NCBI RefSeq assembly: GCF_900156875.1
Contig: NZ_LT707408.1
Span: 1,540,018-1,604,017 of the forward strand
From: Robertmurraya dakarensis
GTDB taxonomy: Bacteria > Bacillota > Bacilli > Bacillales > Cytobacillaceae
Direction: 5' to 3'
Length of the DNA: 64,000 nt
This document shows, piece after piece, positions 44,871 through 53,698 of the stretch (position 1 is its first letter; each line of letters opens with the position of its first letter). The notes beneath the pieces were generated by a model that made no database searches, was not told the DNA's origin, and saw only the letters and a program-made list of their open reading frames with translations. The translations under genes and the position numbers were made by a program.

Positions 44871-45503
44871 TTGACTATTTATCTTATTCGTCATGGAGAA
44901 TCAGAACATAATGTGGATTATACGTTAATGGAACATATTCACGATTCAGCACATAATTTAACTGAGTTAGGGCATAAGCAAGCAAAGGCAGCAGCTGAAT
45001 TTCTAAAATCCAAGGTAAGTGACAAAACGGTTTTGTATAGTTCCCCATACAACCGCACAATGCAAACAGCAGAGGCGATACGTTCTGTACTGCCAGAGAA
45101 TGTTCCGTTTTATCAAAATCCACTGCTGCGCGAGTGGGAACTGGGGAATCTTCTTAATATTAATAATCGAACTCCAGAATTGAAAAGAGAATATAAAGCA
45201 GCTGGTAAATTTTATTACCGCTATCCTAACGGTGAATCGATGGCAGATGTCTATCTGCGCGCGGCGATGTTTTATAGTACGGCTCTTCAGCGAATTGAGC
45301 AACAACAGCGTTATGAGGATGTCTTGCTTGTTACTCATTCTGCTTTTATTCATGCGTTTTTAACCTTTATTATGCAATATCCTATCGATAATGAAAATAA
45401 ACAAAAACCATTTGAAAATGCATGTGTGATTGCCATTAATGAAATTGATGGCGACTATCAGCATGATAAGATTTTTGTACCGAAAGTGAATGTGACGAAT
45501 TGA
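44871..45503 (+). CDS. Histidine phosphatase family protein (copy 2)
   Basis: About 210 residues, similar along its length to the gene at 44034: YLIRHGESEHNV, YSSPYNRTMQTAEAIR, LREWELGN, LLVTHSAFIHAF. The active-site histidines and arginines are conserved, so it should be an active phosphatase or mutase-like enzyme. TTG 44871 follows AAGGGGTGG at good spacing. GTG 44862 lies inside the ribosome site and is unlikely. It has its own upstream inverted repeat and terminator, unlike copy 1, so it may be regulated separately. Confidence 0.8.
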   Translation: MTIYLIRHGESEHNVDYTLMEHIHDSAHNLTELGHKQAKAAAEFLKSKVSDKTVLYSSPYNRTMQTAEAIRSVLPENVPFYQNPLLREWELGNLLNINNRTPELKREYKAAGKFYYRYPNGESMADVYLRAAMFYSTALQRIEQQQRYEDVLLVTHSAFIHAFLTFIMQYPIDNENKQKPFENACVIAINEIDGDYQHDKIFVPKVNVTN

Positions 45504-45525
45504 TGGATTGCTATACTGGTAAATC

Positions 45526-45563
45526 TGCAGGGTGAAACCATTGGGTTCACCCTGCAATTTTTA
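45526..45563 (+). terminator. Terminator of the second histidine phosphatase gene
   Basis: TGCAGGGTGAA (45526-45536) and TTCACCCTGCA (45546-45556) form a perfect 11-bp stem, followed by ATTTTTAG. Confidence 0.88.
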
Positions 45564-45716
45564 GTATTAGGTAGATCATATATATCCCATGGGTTTTAGG
45601 AGTAATGTAGAAAGATACATACTTTTATTCTTTTCACATCATCAATAAAATAGATAGAATAATAGTTATACTTGAAGATTGTGTAGCTTATAGGAAAAGG
45701 AGGGATTAACAACGTA

Positions 45717-46475
45717 GTGAGCGATAAATCAGTTATCCAGTCAGTGCAGAAAGCTGCTATCATCTTAAAGCTTTTTAATAAAAAAGAGCCCATGTTAACT
45801 CTTCAAGAAATTCATCAAAAAACAGGTTTTACGAAAACTACTGCAATGAGATTTTGTACTACACTTACAAGTATTGGATTTTTGGAAAAAGTTTATATCG
45901 GGCAAGCCCCTTATTATCGTTTAGGGATTGAGCTGTTTACGATTGGAAGTACGGTAATTAACACAATTGATCTACCCGAGAGGGCAAGGAAGTATTTACA
46001 GGAGATATCCAACACTCTTGAGGATAATTCATACCTATTTATTGTTCGTAATAATAAGGCGTATTGTATTGATGCTGTCAAGGGAAGTTACTATATTCAA
46101 GATGCTACGACAAATATTGGGGATGTGTTACCGCTTAATATTGGAGGAGGTCCTCTTGCAATTCTGGCTTATATACACATGGATGATCAAAATCAAATTA
46201 TTGATTCCTTTAATTTGAATGATGAAGAAAGGAAGGAATTAAAAGAAAGGTTAGAAAATATTCGTACAGCAGGATATTCATTTAGCAGCAATGAGACTAA
46301 CCTTAATACATCAGCAATCGGAGTTCCAATCTTTAATCATGAAGGTAAAGTGGTTGGATCACTCAGCGTAGGGGGTATTGAAATAAGATTTAATAAAGAT
46401 CGGGTGCCCAAAATAATCGAAGTCATAAGAGAAGCAGGGTATAAGTTTTCAAGAGAACTTGGGTGGCAGGGTTGA
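45717..46475 (+). CDS. IclR-family transcriptional regulator
   Basis: 252 residues. The N-terminal winged helix-turn-helix is SVQKAAIILKLFNKKEPMLTLQEIHQKTGFTKTTAMRF (about 8-46, read in pieces), and the ligand-binding IclR domain runs from about 80 to the end (NIGDVLPLNIGGGPLAILA, NLNTSAIGVPIFNHEGKVVGSLSVGG). The start is GTG 45717 with AAAAGGAGGG about 10 nt upstream. It is followed by a terminator and then the alcohol dehydrogenase operon, which it probably controls. A TTCCG-N5-CGGAA palindrome in that promoter is a candidate operator. Confidence 0.88.
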   Translation: MSDKSVIQSVQKAAIILKLFNKKEPMLTLQEIHQKTGFTKTTAMRFCTTLTSIGFLEKVYIGQAPYYRLGIELFTIGSTVINTIDLPERARKYLQEISNTLEDNSYLFIVRNNKAYCIDAVKGSYYIQDATTNIGDVLPLNIGGGPLAILAYIHMDDQNQIIDSFNLNDEERKELKERLENIRTAGYSFSSNETNLNTSAIGVPIFNHEGKVVGSLSVGGIEIRFNKDRVPKIIEVIREAGYKFSRELGWQG

Positions 46476-46491
46476 ATAGATACTACAAGTA

Positions 46492-46525
46492 CAGCACTTT
46501 AGAATTCAGACAAAGTGCTGTTTTA
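46492..46525 (+). terminator. Terminator of the iclR-type gene
   Basis: CAGCACTTT (46492-46500) and AAAGTGCTG (46512-46520) form a perfect 9-bp stem, followed by TTTTATTTTG. Confidence 0.85.
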
Positions 46526-46601
46526 TTTTGTATTAACGCCGAATAGTATTTTTAATAGAGTATAAGTTATGTATTATTTTCTGAAAATTCATATAGTTTA
46601 A

Positions 46602-46631
46602 TTGACAGTTGTATAATAATGATTGTATGAT
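46602..46631 (+). promoter_or_regulatory. Sigma-A-type promoter of the dehydrogenase operon
   Basis: TTGACA (46602-46607), 18 nt, then TATGAT (46626-46631). It is 100 bp before the alcohol dehydrogenase start and downstream of the iclR terminator. Confidence 0.65.
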
Positions 46632-46658
46632 TTTTATATAACGTATTACGTAATTGCA

Positions 46659-46673
46659 TTCCGGATTACGGAA
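46659..46673. promoter_or_regulatory. Candidate operator (TTCCG-N5-CGGAA)
   Basis: A perfect 5+5 palindrome about 20 bp past the predicted transcription start, next to a second short palindrome ATTACGTAAT. IclR-type operators commonly contain TTCC/GGAA half-sites, and an IclR gene lies directly upstream. The link is inference. Confidence 0.45.
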
Positions 46674-46730
46674 CATAAATCAAGGGTTTTTCTGAGTTCT
46701 AGTAATGGTATTGAAAGGGAGTGAAATTTA

Positions 46731-47780
46731 GTGGAGAGTATACTTCTCGAAAATATTGAAGGCAAAACAAAAGCAGTGTTGAGAGATATCAAAATACCTA
46801 AAATTGAAGAAGGTCAGGTATTAGTAAGGGTAAGGCGTGCTGGAATTTGTGGGACGGATTTAAAATTGTACACTGGGAATTATCCCGTCGATGAACATGT
46901 ACTACCGTTTGTTCTAGGTCATGAATTTATGGGTGAAGTTATTGAGGTTGGAGACAAGGTAACAAAAGCTGCTATCGGAGACCGTATCGTCGCCACTCCA
47001 GGATATGGGGGCTGCGAACAATGCCGGTACTGTGAACGGGGGCAATTAAAACTTTGTAAAAACAGAAAGCGGATGGGATTTAATTGTGATGGTGTATTTT
47101 CTGAATACGTGAAATTGAATGAAGATCAAATTTTTCTTCTTCCAGATAGTATTTCAGATGATGCCGCAGCTATGATTGAACCACTATCAGTAGCAGTCAG
47201 CGGTGTTTATAAAGCTGACATAAAGCCGACAGATACAATCCTTGTAACTGGTCCAGGAGCAATCGGTCTACTTACCTCCCTCGTAGCTAAACAGTTTGGG
47301 GCAACAGTGATTGTATGCGGAACAACTGCCGATACGGACCGTTTGAAGATTGCTGAGCAAATGGGTGTCGATATCACTGCTCTTTCTAGTGACTTACCGG
47401 ACCTGCTTCAACGTGAAAAAATAACAATCGACATTGTTTTAGAGTGTTCCGGAAATGCTAATGCGGTTAATCTTGGTATAAATGTATTGCGTCCAAATGG
47501 ACAATTCGTTCAAATCGGAACGGCTTCAAAGCCTGTAACTGTTTCTTTTATGAACATAGCTTATAAAGAGCTAAGAGTAACAGGAAGTATTGGGGCGTTA
47601 AAAGAGGATTGGGATATTGCCATAAATTTAATGGAAAAGGTTCAATCTAAAGCACTTTTAATCATAAAAAAACATCTGCCTTTTAAAGATTTTGATAAAG
47701 GGTTTGAAGAATGTCTCCAAAATGGCGGACCGAAAATTTTGCTATCTCCAACATCAACTTTAGGAGCCCATAAAAAATGA
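46731..47780 (+). CDS. Zinc-dependent alcohol dehydrogenase (MDR family)
   Basis: 349 residues. Catalytic zinc ligands lie in AGICGTDLKLY and LGHEFMGEV. The structural zinc loop is GGCEQCRYCERGQLKLCKNR, and NAD binding is VTGPGAIGLLTSLVAKQFGA (about 165-185). This is the sorbitol/threonine/butanediol dehydrogenase branch of the medium-chain family and oxidises a secondary alcohol or polyol with NAD. The start is GTG 46731 with AAAGGGAGTG upstream. First gene of the operon ADH-SDR-ALDH-TPP enzyme. Substrate not readable. Confidence 0.88.
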   Translation: MESILLENIEGKTKAVLRDIKIPKIEEGQVLVRVRRAGICGTDLKLYTGNYPVDEHVLPFVLGHEFMGEVIEVGDKVTKAAIGDRIVATPGYGGCEQCRYCERGQLKLCKNRKRMGFNCDGVFSEYVKLNEDQIFLLPDSISDDAAAMIEPLSVAVSGVYKADIKPTDTILVTGPGAIGLLTSLVAKQFGATVIVCGTTADTDRLKIAEQMGVDITALSSDLPDLLQREKITIDIVLECSGNANAVNLGINVLRPNGQFVQIGTASKPVTVSFMNIAYKELRVTGSIGALKEDWDIAINLMEKVQSKALLIIKKHLPFKDFDKGFEECLQNGGPKILLSPTSTLGAHKK

Positions 47781-47850
47781 ATTACCAACAAAGTTTTCGG
47801 AATAATCTAAATATAATCCCTTCACCAAAACTTAAAAATAGGAGGTTATT

Positions 47851-48612
47851 ATGAACTTACATAATTCAGTTAGCTGGATTACAGGTGCTGCAGGTGGAAT
47901 TGGCCAAGCAACATGTCACCAATTAGCAAATGCAGGTAGTCATCTTGTAATCACGGATCTAGATTTTGAAAAAGTTAATGATCTAGCATCTGTACTTAAA
48001 GAAAAGGGAGTAGAGGTATTACCGCTGCAACTCGATGTATCCGATCAATCTGCAGTTGAACAAGCAGGGAAACAGATTAGAGAAAAGTTTGGCAGGTTAG
48101 ACATCCTTGTAAATGGTGCAGGGATTTCTCCAAAAGGACCAAATGGCAGAGTTCCAATCGAACAATTATCTAGTGATGAGTGGCTAAAGGTATTAAATAT
48201 TAATTTAAATGGCGCATTTTATTGCAGCCAAGTAGCCGCCAGGATGATGAAGGAAGCTGGCAAAGGACATATCGTAAATATTGCATCACAAGCTGGCCGG
48301 ACATTTAGTTCGATAACGGCGGCACATTATTCAGTGAGCAAAGCGGGCATCATTGCATTGACACGACAACTTGCTGGGGAGCTAGGTGAACATGGGATTT
48401 ATGCAAATGCAGTTGCACCCGGAAGAATTGACACGCCGATGATTCGGGACGTAGCAAAAGAAGTAAACGAGCGAGTGATCGCGAAAACACCATTAGGGCG
48501 GCTGGGTACCCCTGAAGAGGTAGCGAAAACAATTTTATTCCTTGCATCAGATTATTCAAGCTTTATTACTGGAACAGTAGTTGATGTAAATGGCGGTACA
48601 TTTATAGCGTAA
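47851..48612 (+). CDS. SDR-family oxidoreductase
   Basis: 253 residues. ITGAAGGIGQATCHQLANAG binds NAD(P). NGAG replaces the usual NNAG. The catalytic elements are NIASQAG and YSVSK. It ends TGTVVDVNGGTFIA. AGGAGG lies 7 nt before the ATG. It sits between the zinc alcohol dehydrogenase and the aldehyde dehydrogenase and so probably carries out another redox step on the same carbon skeleton. Confidence 0.87.
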   Translation: MNLHNSVSWITGAAGGIGQATCHQLANAGSHLVITDLDFEKVNDLASVLKEKGVEVLPLQLDVSDQSAVEQAGKQIREKFGRLDILVNGAGISPKGPNGRVPIEQLSSDEWLKVLNINLNGAFYCSQVAARMMKEAGKGHIVNIASQAGRTFSSITAAHYSVSKAGIIALTRQLAGELGEHGIYANAVAPGRIDTPMIRDVAKEVNERVIAKTPLGRLGTPEEVAKTILFLASDYSSFITGTVVDVNGGTFIA

Positions 48613-48659
48613 TCACGAAAATTTCATGACTTTATATTTTTTCTAGGAGGTGGATTTTT

Positions 48660-50096
48660 TTGATTAATAATAGAGTTAAGAAAAAACTGCTTATTGATGG
48701 TAATTGGATTGAAACAGAAGAATATACAAATCTTATTTCACCATACTCGGGAAAAGTCATTGCAGAAATTCCTATCGCTTCATCGGAGGATGTCAACATG
48801 GCTGTTAAGGCAGCAGAACAGGCCAAAGAAATAATGGCAAAGATGCCTGCCCATCAGCGTGCTGGAATTTTAGAAAAGTTGGTTGTGTTATTAACAGAAA
48901 AGGCAGAACAAGCAGCAGAGATTATTGCTCTTGAAGCAGCTAAGCCTATCACTACCGCGCGAGTTGAAGTTAGCCGAACTATTCAAACTTACAAGTTTGC
49001 AGCCGAAGAAGCAAAACGGATAAATGGCGAGACTGTTCCATTGGATGCTGCCCCAGGTGGAGAGGGTAGAGTTGCTTTTACACTCCGTGAACCTCTTGGG
49101 ATAATTGGTGCTATTACCCCATTTAACTTTCCTATGAATCTTGTAGCACATAAAATTGGTCCTGCGATTGCAACAGGCAATACGATTGTGCTAAAACCAG
49201 CGTCGCAAACACCATTGTCAGCTTTCTTTATCGGAGAATTGCTGTTAGAAGCAGGATTGCCTGATGGTGCATTAAACATTGTGACTGGCAGTGGCAGTGT
49301 GGTAGGAGAAAGAATTACCTTAGATGAACGTATAAATTTGATTACTTTTACTGGAAGTCCACCTGTAGGGATTGGTATTCGAAATAAGGCGGGGTTGAAA
49401 CGAGTTACACTTGAACTAGGCTCTAACTCTGCTGTCATTGTTGACAATGGGATAGATATTAATAAAATGATCGGGCGGTGTGTAAGCGGAGCCTTCTCAT
49501 ATCAAGGTCAAGTATGTATATCCCTACAGCGTATCTATGTACATGAAAATTTGTATGATTCCTTTATTGAAAAATTCCTCCATGAAACAAAGAAACTAAA
49601 ACTAGGTGATCCGCTTGATCCTTCAACGGATGTATCAGCCTTAATTAATACTAGGGAAACTGACCGTGTATTAGCTTGGATAGAGGAAGCTCAGAACGGT
49701 GGAGCAAAAATTGCGGTTGGCGGCTCGGTGGATGGGCGCGTTCTACAACCAACAGTGCTTGTCGATGTTAATCCATCCCTCAAAGTTTCATGCCAAGAGG
49801 TTTTTGCACCTATTGTAACCATTGAAAAATTTACTACTATGGAGCAGGCTATTAATATGGTTAACGATTCACGGTTCGGTCTCCAAGCAGGTATTTATAC
49901 AAATGATATTCACACTGCGCTTAATGCTGCTGAGAAACTTCATGTAGGTGGTGTGCTAATCAACGATATCCCGACATTCCGTGTTGATAACATGCCATAT
50001 GGCGGCGTTAAAGAAAGCGGTATGGGCCGTGAAGGAATTAAATATGCGGTTGAAGAAATGACAGAGTTAAAGTTAATTATCTTTAATCGAAATTAA
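48660..50096 (+). CDS. NAD(P)-dependent aldehyde dehydrogenase
   Basis: 478 residues, ALDH superfamily. PFNFPMNLVAHKIGPAIATGNTIVLKPA is the cofactor-binding stretch, ELGSNSAVIV carries the general-base glutamate, and QGQVCISLQRIYVHE carries the catalytic cysteine. Later come EVFAPIV and PYGGVKESGMGREG. Oxidises an aldehyde to an acid (or to acyl-CoA in the CoA-acylating subgroup, which cannot be excluded). The start is TTG 48660 with AGGAGGTGG upstream. Third gene of its operon, before the thiamine enzyme whose aldehyde product it could use. Confidence 0.9.
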   Translation: MINNRVKKKLLIDGNWIETEEYTNLISPYSGKVIAEIPIASSEDVNMAVKAAEQAKEIMAKMPAHQRAGILEKLVVLLTEKAEQAAEIIALEAAKPITTARVEVSRTIQTYKFAAEEAKRINGETVPLDAAPGGEGRVAFTLREPLGIIGAITPFNFPMNLVAHKIGPAIATGNTIVLKPASQTPLSAFFIGELLLEAGLPDGALNIVTGSGSVVGERITLDERINLITFTGSPPVGIGIRNKAGLKRVTLELGSNSAVIVDNGIDINKMIGRCVSGAFSYQGQVCISLQRIYVHENLYDSFIEKFLHETKKLKLGDPLDPSTDVSALINTRETDRVLAWIEEAQNGGAKIAVGGSVDGRVLQPTVLVDVNPSLKVSCQEVFAPIVTIEKFTTMEQAINMVNDSRFGLQAGIYTNDIHTALNAAEKLHVGGVLINDIPTFRVDNMPYGGVKESGMGREGIKYAVEEMTELKLIIFNRN

Positions 50097-50191
50097 GTTT
50101 ACTAGTTTTTAGAGGGGTTTCCTAATTAATTTGCTTTATAAAAAGATGATTTAGAGTTTAACTATATTAATAGGAAAGAGGAGATCGAATA

Positions 50192-51943
50192 ATGAGTAAT
50201 GTTACTGAAACAAATTCTGCGATAAATGAAGCAGTGAATGAGAATTTAGAAGCAACTAATGCTCAAAGAATTGCCATGGCTCTTAAGAGAAATGGTGTGA
50301 AGGTTATTTTTGGGCAAAGCAACCCTCATACGATTATGTTAGCAGCTATGGACCTTGGTATTAGGCAAGTTGGATTTAGACAGGAAAATTCCGGTTCCTA
50401 TATGGCACAAGGTTATGGAATGTGTGCTGGCACAGTACCTGTGGTAGCAGCACAAAATGGGCCTGCGGCAACATTGTTAGTACCGGGGTTAGCTGAGTGT
50501 TTAAAAGCTTCTCATCCAGTAGTCGCGCTTGTTGATGAAATCGCAAGGACAAATGAGGAAAGAAATGCATTTCAAGAAATGGATCAAGTTCAGTTATTTT
50601 CTGGTGTTGCTAAATGGGTTAAAAAGATCCCGTCTGAGGATAGAATTGAAGATTATGTTGATATGGCATTTACAGCTGCAGCAAGCGGTAGACCGGGACC
50701 TGCTGTATTGCTTTGTCCTAAAGATTTAACATTTGATACAAAAAAATATCCAATTAAATCGGATAGAGCAGCCAGTCTTGGGGAATATCCATTGGATAGA
50801 ACGGTTGCCGATCCCGTGAAAATTGAAGAAGCTGCAAAACTATTAGCCAATGCAAAGCGTCCGCTTATTTATGCAGGGGGAGGAGTAATCTCATCAGGTG
50901 CAAGCAATGAACTACGCCAAATTCAAGAGGAATGTTCAATTCCTGTCGCTACAACGACAATGGGCAAAGGGTCCGTCGGAGAGGATCACCCATTAACACT
51001 TGGGCCGATCGGGTATTACATGGGGAACAGAGGAGCAACTAAATTCTTAAAACCAATGGTTCAGGATGCGGATGTTATTCTATTAGTTGGAAATCGGACA
51101 AATCAGAATGGTACTGACTCTTGGACCTTGCTGCCAAAAGATGCAGCCTATATTCATATCGATATTGATTCAATGGAAATAGGGAGAAACTATGAGGCAT
51201 TAAGATTGGCAGGCGATGCCAAACTAACTTTAGCAGCTTTAAAAAATTCTCTCTTAAGAAATGATTTGCAAAAACGTATAGAAAATCGTCCAATTATTGA
51301 AGAAATTATTGCAAAAGCAAGAGTTTCTCATCTGGAGGAAGCTGTAAATGTTAAGACTTCAAACGAGTCACCAGTTAAGATTGAAAGATTTCTAGCTGAA
51401 CTTGATAAGCAGTTAGTAGAGGATCATATTATAGTCGCTGATGCAAGCTTTTCATCCATCTGGCTTTCAAATTATATTAAAGCAAAGGGCAATCGGAAAT
51501 TTATTTTCCCAAGAGGAATAGCTGGGCTTGGATGGGGGCTGCCTATGGCAATGGGGGCAAAAATTGCTAAACCAGGGAACAAAGTCTTTTGTCTTGCTGG
51601 CGATGGAGGATTTGGCCATGTGTGGAGCGAGCTGGAGACATGTAAGAGAGAAGGAATAAATGTTGTGATCGCCGTAATAAATAATGAAATTTTAGCTTAT
51701 CAAAAGTTAGCTGAAGAAGCTCAGTGGGGAAGAAGCACAAACGCTACTGATTTAACGGCTGTAAATCATGCAAAAGTAGCGGAAGCATGTGGGGTTAAAG
51801 GAATCAGAGTTGAATCACCACAGGAAATTGAATCAGCTTTAAAAGAAGCCTTTGCAGCAGATGGGCCTGTTGTAATAGATTTAGTTACAGACCCTCGATG
51901 CATACCGCCGCTTCCGTTCATGAGCGTCCTCGAAAATGTTTAA
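50192..51943 (+). CDS. Thiamine-diphosphate enzyme, acetolactate synthase-like
   Basis: 583 residues with the three-domain TPP-enzyme layout. The catalytic glutamate is in GFRQENSGSYMAQGYG (about 65), the central domain has PLIYAGGGVISSGA, and the cofactor motif is AGDGGFGHVWSELET followed by VIAVINNEILAYQ (GDG...NN). Relatives include acetolactate synthase, oxalyl-CoA decarboxylase, 2-hydroxyacyl-CoA lyase, sulfoacetaldehyde acetyltransferase and others. No regulatory subunit gene is adjacent, so ordinary branched-chain biosynthesis is unlikely. Together with CoA-transferase and aldehyde dehydrogenase genes, a lyase acting on a 2-hydroxy or 2-oxo acid (or its CoA ester) is plausible but unproven. 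Strong terminator downstream. Confidence 0.8.
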   Translation: MSNVTETNSAINEAVNENLEATNAQRIAMALKRNGVKVIFGQSNPHTIMLAAMDLGIRQVGFRQENSGSYMAQGYGMCAGTVPVVAAQNGPAATLLVPGLAECLKASHPVVALVDEIARTNEERNAFQEMDQVQLFSGVAKWVKKIPSEDRIEDYVDMAFTAAASGRPGPAVLLCPKDLTFDTKKYPIKSDRAASLGEYPLDRTVADPVKIEEAAKLLANAKRPLIYAGGGVISSGASNELRQIQEECSIPVATTTMGKGSVGEDHPLTLGPIGYYMGNRGATKFLKPMVQDADVILLVGNRTNQNGTDSWTLLPKDAAYIHIDIDSMEIGRNYEALRLAGDAKLTLAALKNSLLRNDLQKRIENRPIIEEIIAKARVSHLEEAVNVKTSNESPVKIERFLAELDKQLVEDHIIVADASFSSIWLSNYIKAKGNRKFIFPRGIAGLGWGLPMAMGAKIAKPGNKVFCLAGDGGFGHVWSELETCKREGINVVIAVINNEILAYQKLAEEAQWGRSTNATDLTAVNHAKVAEACGVKGIRVESPQEIESALKEAFAADGPVVIDLVTDPRCIPPLPFMSVLENV

Positions 51944-52004
51944 GAAAGTATATGTCTGTTCGGTGGCGTAAGAGAGTTCGGAATTTAACAATAACAAGGG
52001 TGAG

Positions 52005-52042
52005 AAAAGGATGATTCCATTTAAATGGAGCATCCTTTTTTT
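52005..52042. terminator. Terminator between the TPP enzyme and the convergent lysR gene
   Basis: AAAAGGATG (52005-52013) pairs with CATCCTTTTT (52031-52040). The interior ATTCCATTTAAATGGA also pairs. The right arm is followed by TTAT and contains the lysR stop codon. Confidence 0.85.
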
Positions 52043-52928
52043 ATGGGAGATTGTTTTTATCTAGATATTCCTTGGCGAAGGATAGAAAATTATGAACAGA
52101 TGGTGATTTTTCATCTTTCCTCCAAGCTAAGGCAGTCTTAAGTTCTGTAATAGGTCTCAACTCTCTAAACACGATCTTTGGATTGGGGTGTTGTTGCATG
52201 GTTAACTTTGAGACAATAGAAACTCCCATGCCTGAAGCGACACAAGATATAATCGTAGGTAATCCTAGTACCTCCTGTACAATTTTTGGAGAAAAACTAG
52301 ACTGATTACATATGTACTGAATATGGTCAAAAAACAATGAGGTCCGAGAAGATACAACAAAAGGTTCATCTTCTAGTTCTTTAACTTTAAGTGGAGTCGT
52401 ATCTCCTGCGAGTGAATGTGTCAATGGCAAAATAACGCCATTAGGCGAAATGCTGATAGTTTGAAAGTGTATTAATTTATTTTCAAAAGGCGGCAGTACT
52501 CCAATATGAATTCTTCCTTCTTGTAAATCTTCAATGATATCAACTGACAATGATTGCTTAAATATAATTTCAACGTCAGGGAACTTTTCTCGAAATAAAA
52601 GTAAAATTCTCATTAACACAACGTTTACCCCGCTTGCATAGCTAATTAAGATAGTTCCACGTCTTCCTTCTGCTGCTTTAAGGGAATCTTTGCATGCTTT
52701 ATCAATCCTATTTAAAATCTTATATGAATGATCCAAAAAAACCTTTCCTGCATCGGTTAACTGTACGGTTTGTTTAGTACGAAAAAAAAGTTCGGTTCCT
52801 ATTTCATCCTCTAACTGTTTTATTTGCCTGCTTAGCGGAGGCTGAGAAATATTTAAACGAGAAGCTGCCCTGCCAAAATTTAATTCCTCAGCGACGGCAA
52901 CAAAGTATTTTAAATGACGTAGTTCTAT
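52041..52928 (-). CDS. LysR-family regulator with an ATA codon at the expected start
   Basis: Read from 52928 the frame is open for 295 residues, the normal LysR length: ELRHLKYFVAVAEELNFGRAA, SRLNISQPPLSRQIKQLEDE and GTELFFRTKQTVQLTDAGKVF form a complete DNA-binding domain, then the effector domain to the stop. The codon before Glu2 is ATA (52928-52926), exactly where homologues have Met, with AAAGGGGG 8 nt upstream. An in-frame TAG lies 33 bp further up with no ATG, GTG or TTG between. The first standard start would be TTG 52736, which would remove the whole DNA-binding domain. So either ATA is used as a weak start or an ATG has mutated. Divergent from tctBA. Confidence 0.8.
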   Translation of the reverse strand: MELRHLKYFVAVAEELNFGRAASRLNISQPPLSRQIKQLEDEIGTELFFRTKQTVQLTDAGKVFLDHSYKILNRIDKACKDSLKAAEGRRGTILISYASGVNVVLMRILLLFREKFPDVEIIFKQSLSVDIIEDLQEGRIHIGVLPPFENKLIHFQTISISPNGVILPLTHSLAGDTTPLKVKELEDEPFVVSSRTSLFFDHIQYICNQSSFSPKIVQEVLGLPTIISCVASGMGVSIVSKLTMQQHPNPKIVFRELRPITELKTALAWRKDEKSPSVHNFLSFAKEYLDKNNLP

Positions 52929-52976
52929 AGTTAATGCCCCCTTTATAATAGTGTTTTTCTATTATGTTAAGACTTT

Positions 52977-53011
52977 AAAGGTATTAAAATATGTATATTT
53001 TGATATTAGAC
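52977..53011. promoter_or_regulatory. AT-rich motif shared with both tctC promoters
   Basis: AAAGGTATTA followed by ATGTATATT and GATATTAG lies between the divergent lysR and tctB genes. Closely similar strings occur before both tctC genes (60171-60217 and 61476-61523). This is the natural place for an operator of the LysR regulator. Rest of the 286-bp gap: nothing else recognised. Confidence 0.4.
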
Positions 53012-53214
53012 TATTTTCTCTTAATATTCTAGTATATATAATATATTAAGAATTTTTAATAAATTCAGAAAATGAAAGCCCTATCATTTCCGTTATTTAT
53101 TTGAATTATCTAATCCAGTGGTAATGGAGGTGATATAAAATAGCTTATTGTTATTTACCATTTACAACTTATCAGATAATTAAGCTGATAAATATGAATA
53201 ATAGGAGGGTGTTA

Positions 53215-53664
53215 ATGGAGAAAAGTAACTTTGTTGTTAAGGAAGTTTATGTTTATGGATTTATAACTATTTTGAGTGTGCTAATGATTTTCTTGATTAT
53301 TCCTACGGGAATTCAAAGTGGACAACCGAGATTATTTCCTTACATCTATTCGGTTGCTTTGTTGCTTGTCGGTGTAATTAGCCTTATTAGGATCTTCGTA
53401 AAAAAACAATCTGAACAATATCAATTCAATAAAAAAGTTTCCAAATTTGTGGGTTATAGCATACTCATTTATTTCGTTTATTCCTTATCAATTCAATATA
53501 TTGGATTTTTTGTAATGTCTATCCTATTTATCCTAGTTTTAATGCGATCTTTGGGTGAGGGATGGAAAATCGCCATTCTTTTAAGCGTTATATTGCCGAG
53601 TTGTATCTATTTACTATTTACGAAGGTACTTGCATTATATTTTCCGGCAGGCGTATTATTTTAA
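53215..53664 (+). CDS. tctB: Tripartite tricarboxylate transporter small membrane subunit, TctB family
   Basis: About 149 residues with four hydrophobic segments (VYGFITILSVLMIFLIIP, LFPYIYSVALLLVGVISLI, FVGYSILIYFVYSLSI and the C-terminal pair). Length, topology and the gene order before tctA identify TctB. It forms the membrane channel with TctA for sodium/proton-driven carboxylate uptake fed by a binding protein. ATG 53215 was chosen, with AGGAGGG 6 nt upstream. Confidence 0.82.
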   Translation: MEKSNFVVKEVYVYGFITILSVLMIFLIIPTGIQSGQPRLFPYIYSVALLLVGVISLIRIFVKKQSEQYQFNKKVSKFVGYSILIYFVYSLSIQYIGFFVMSILFILVLMRSLGEGWKIAILLSVILPSCIYLLFTKVLALYFPAGVLF

Positions 53665-53698
53665 ATTTACTATAAAAAAAAGAGGTGGTGTTTTCTAG

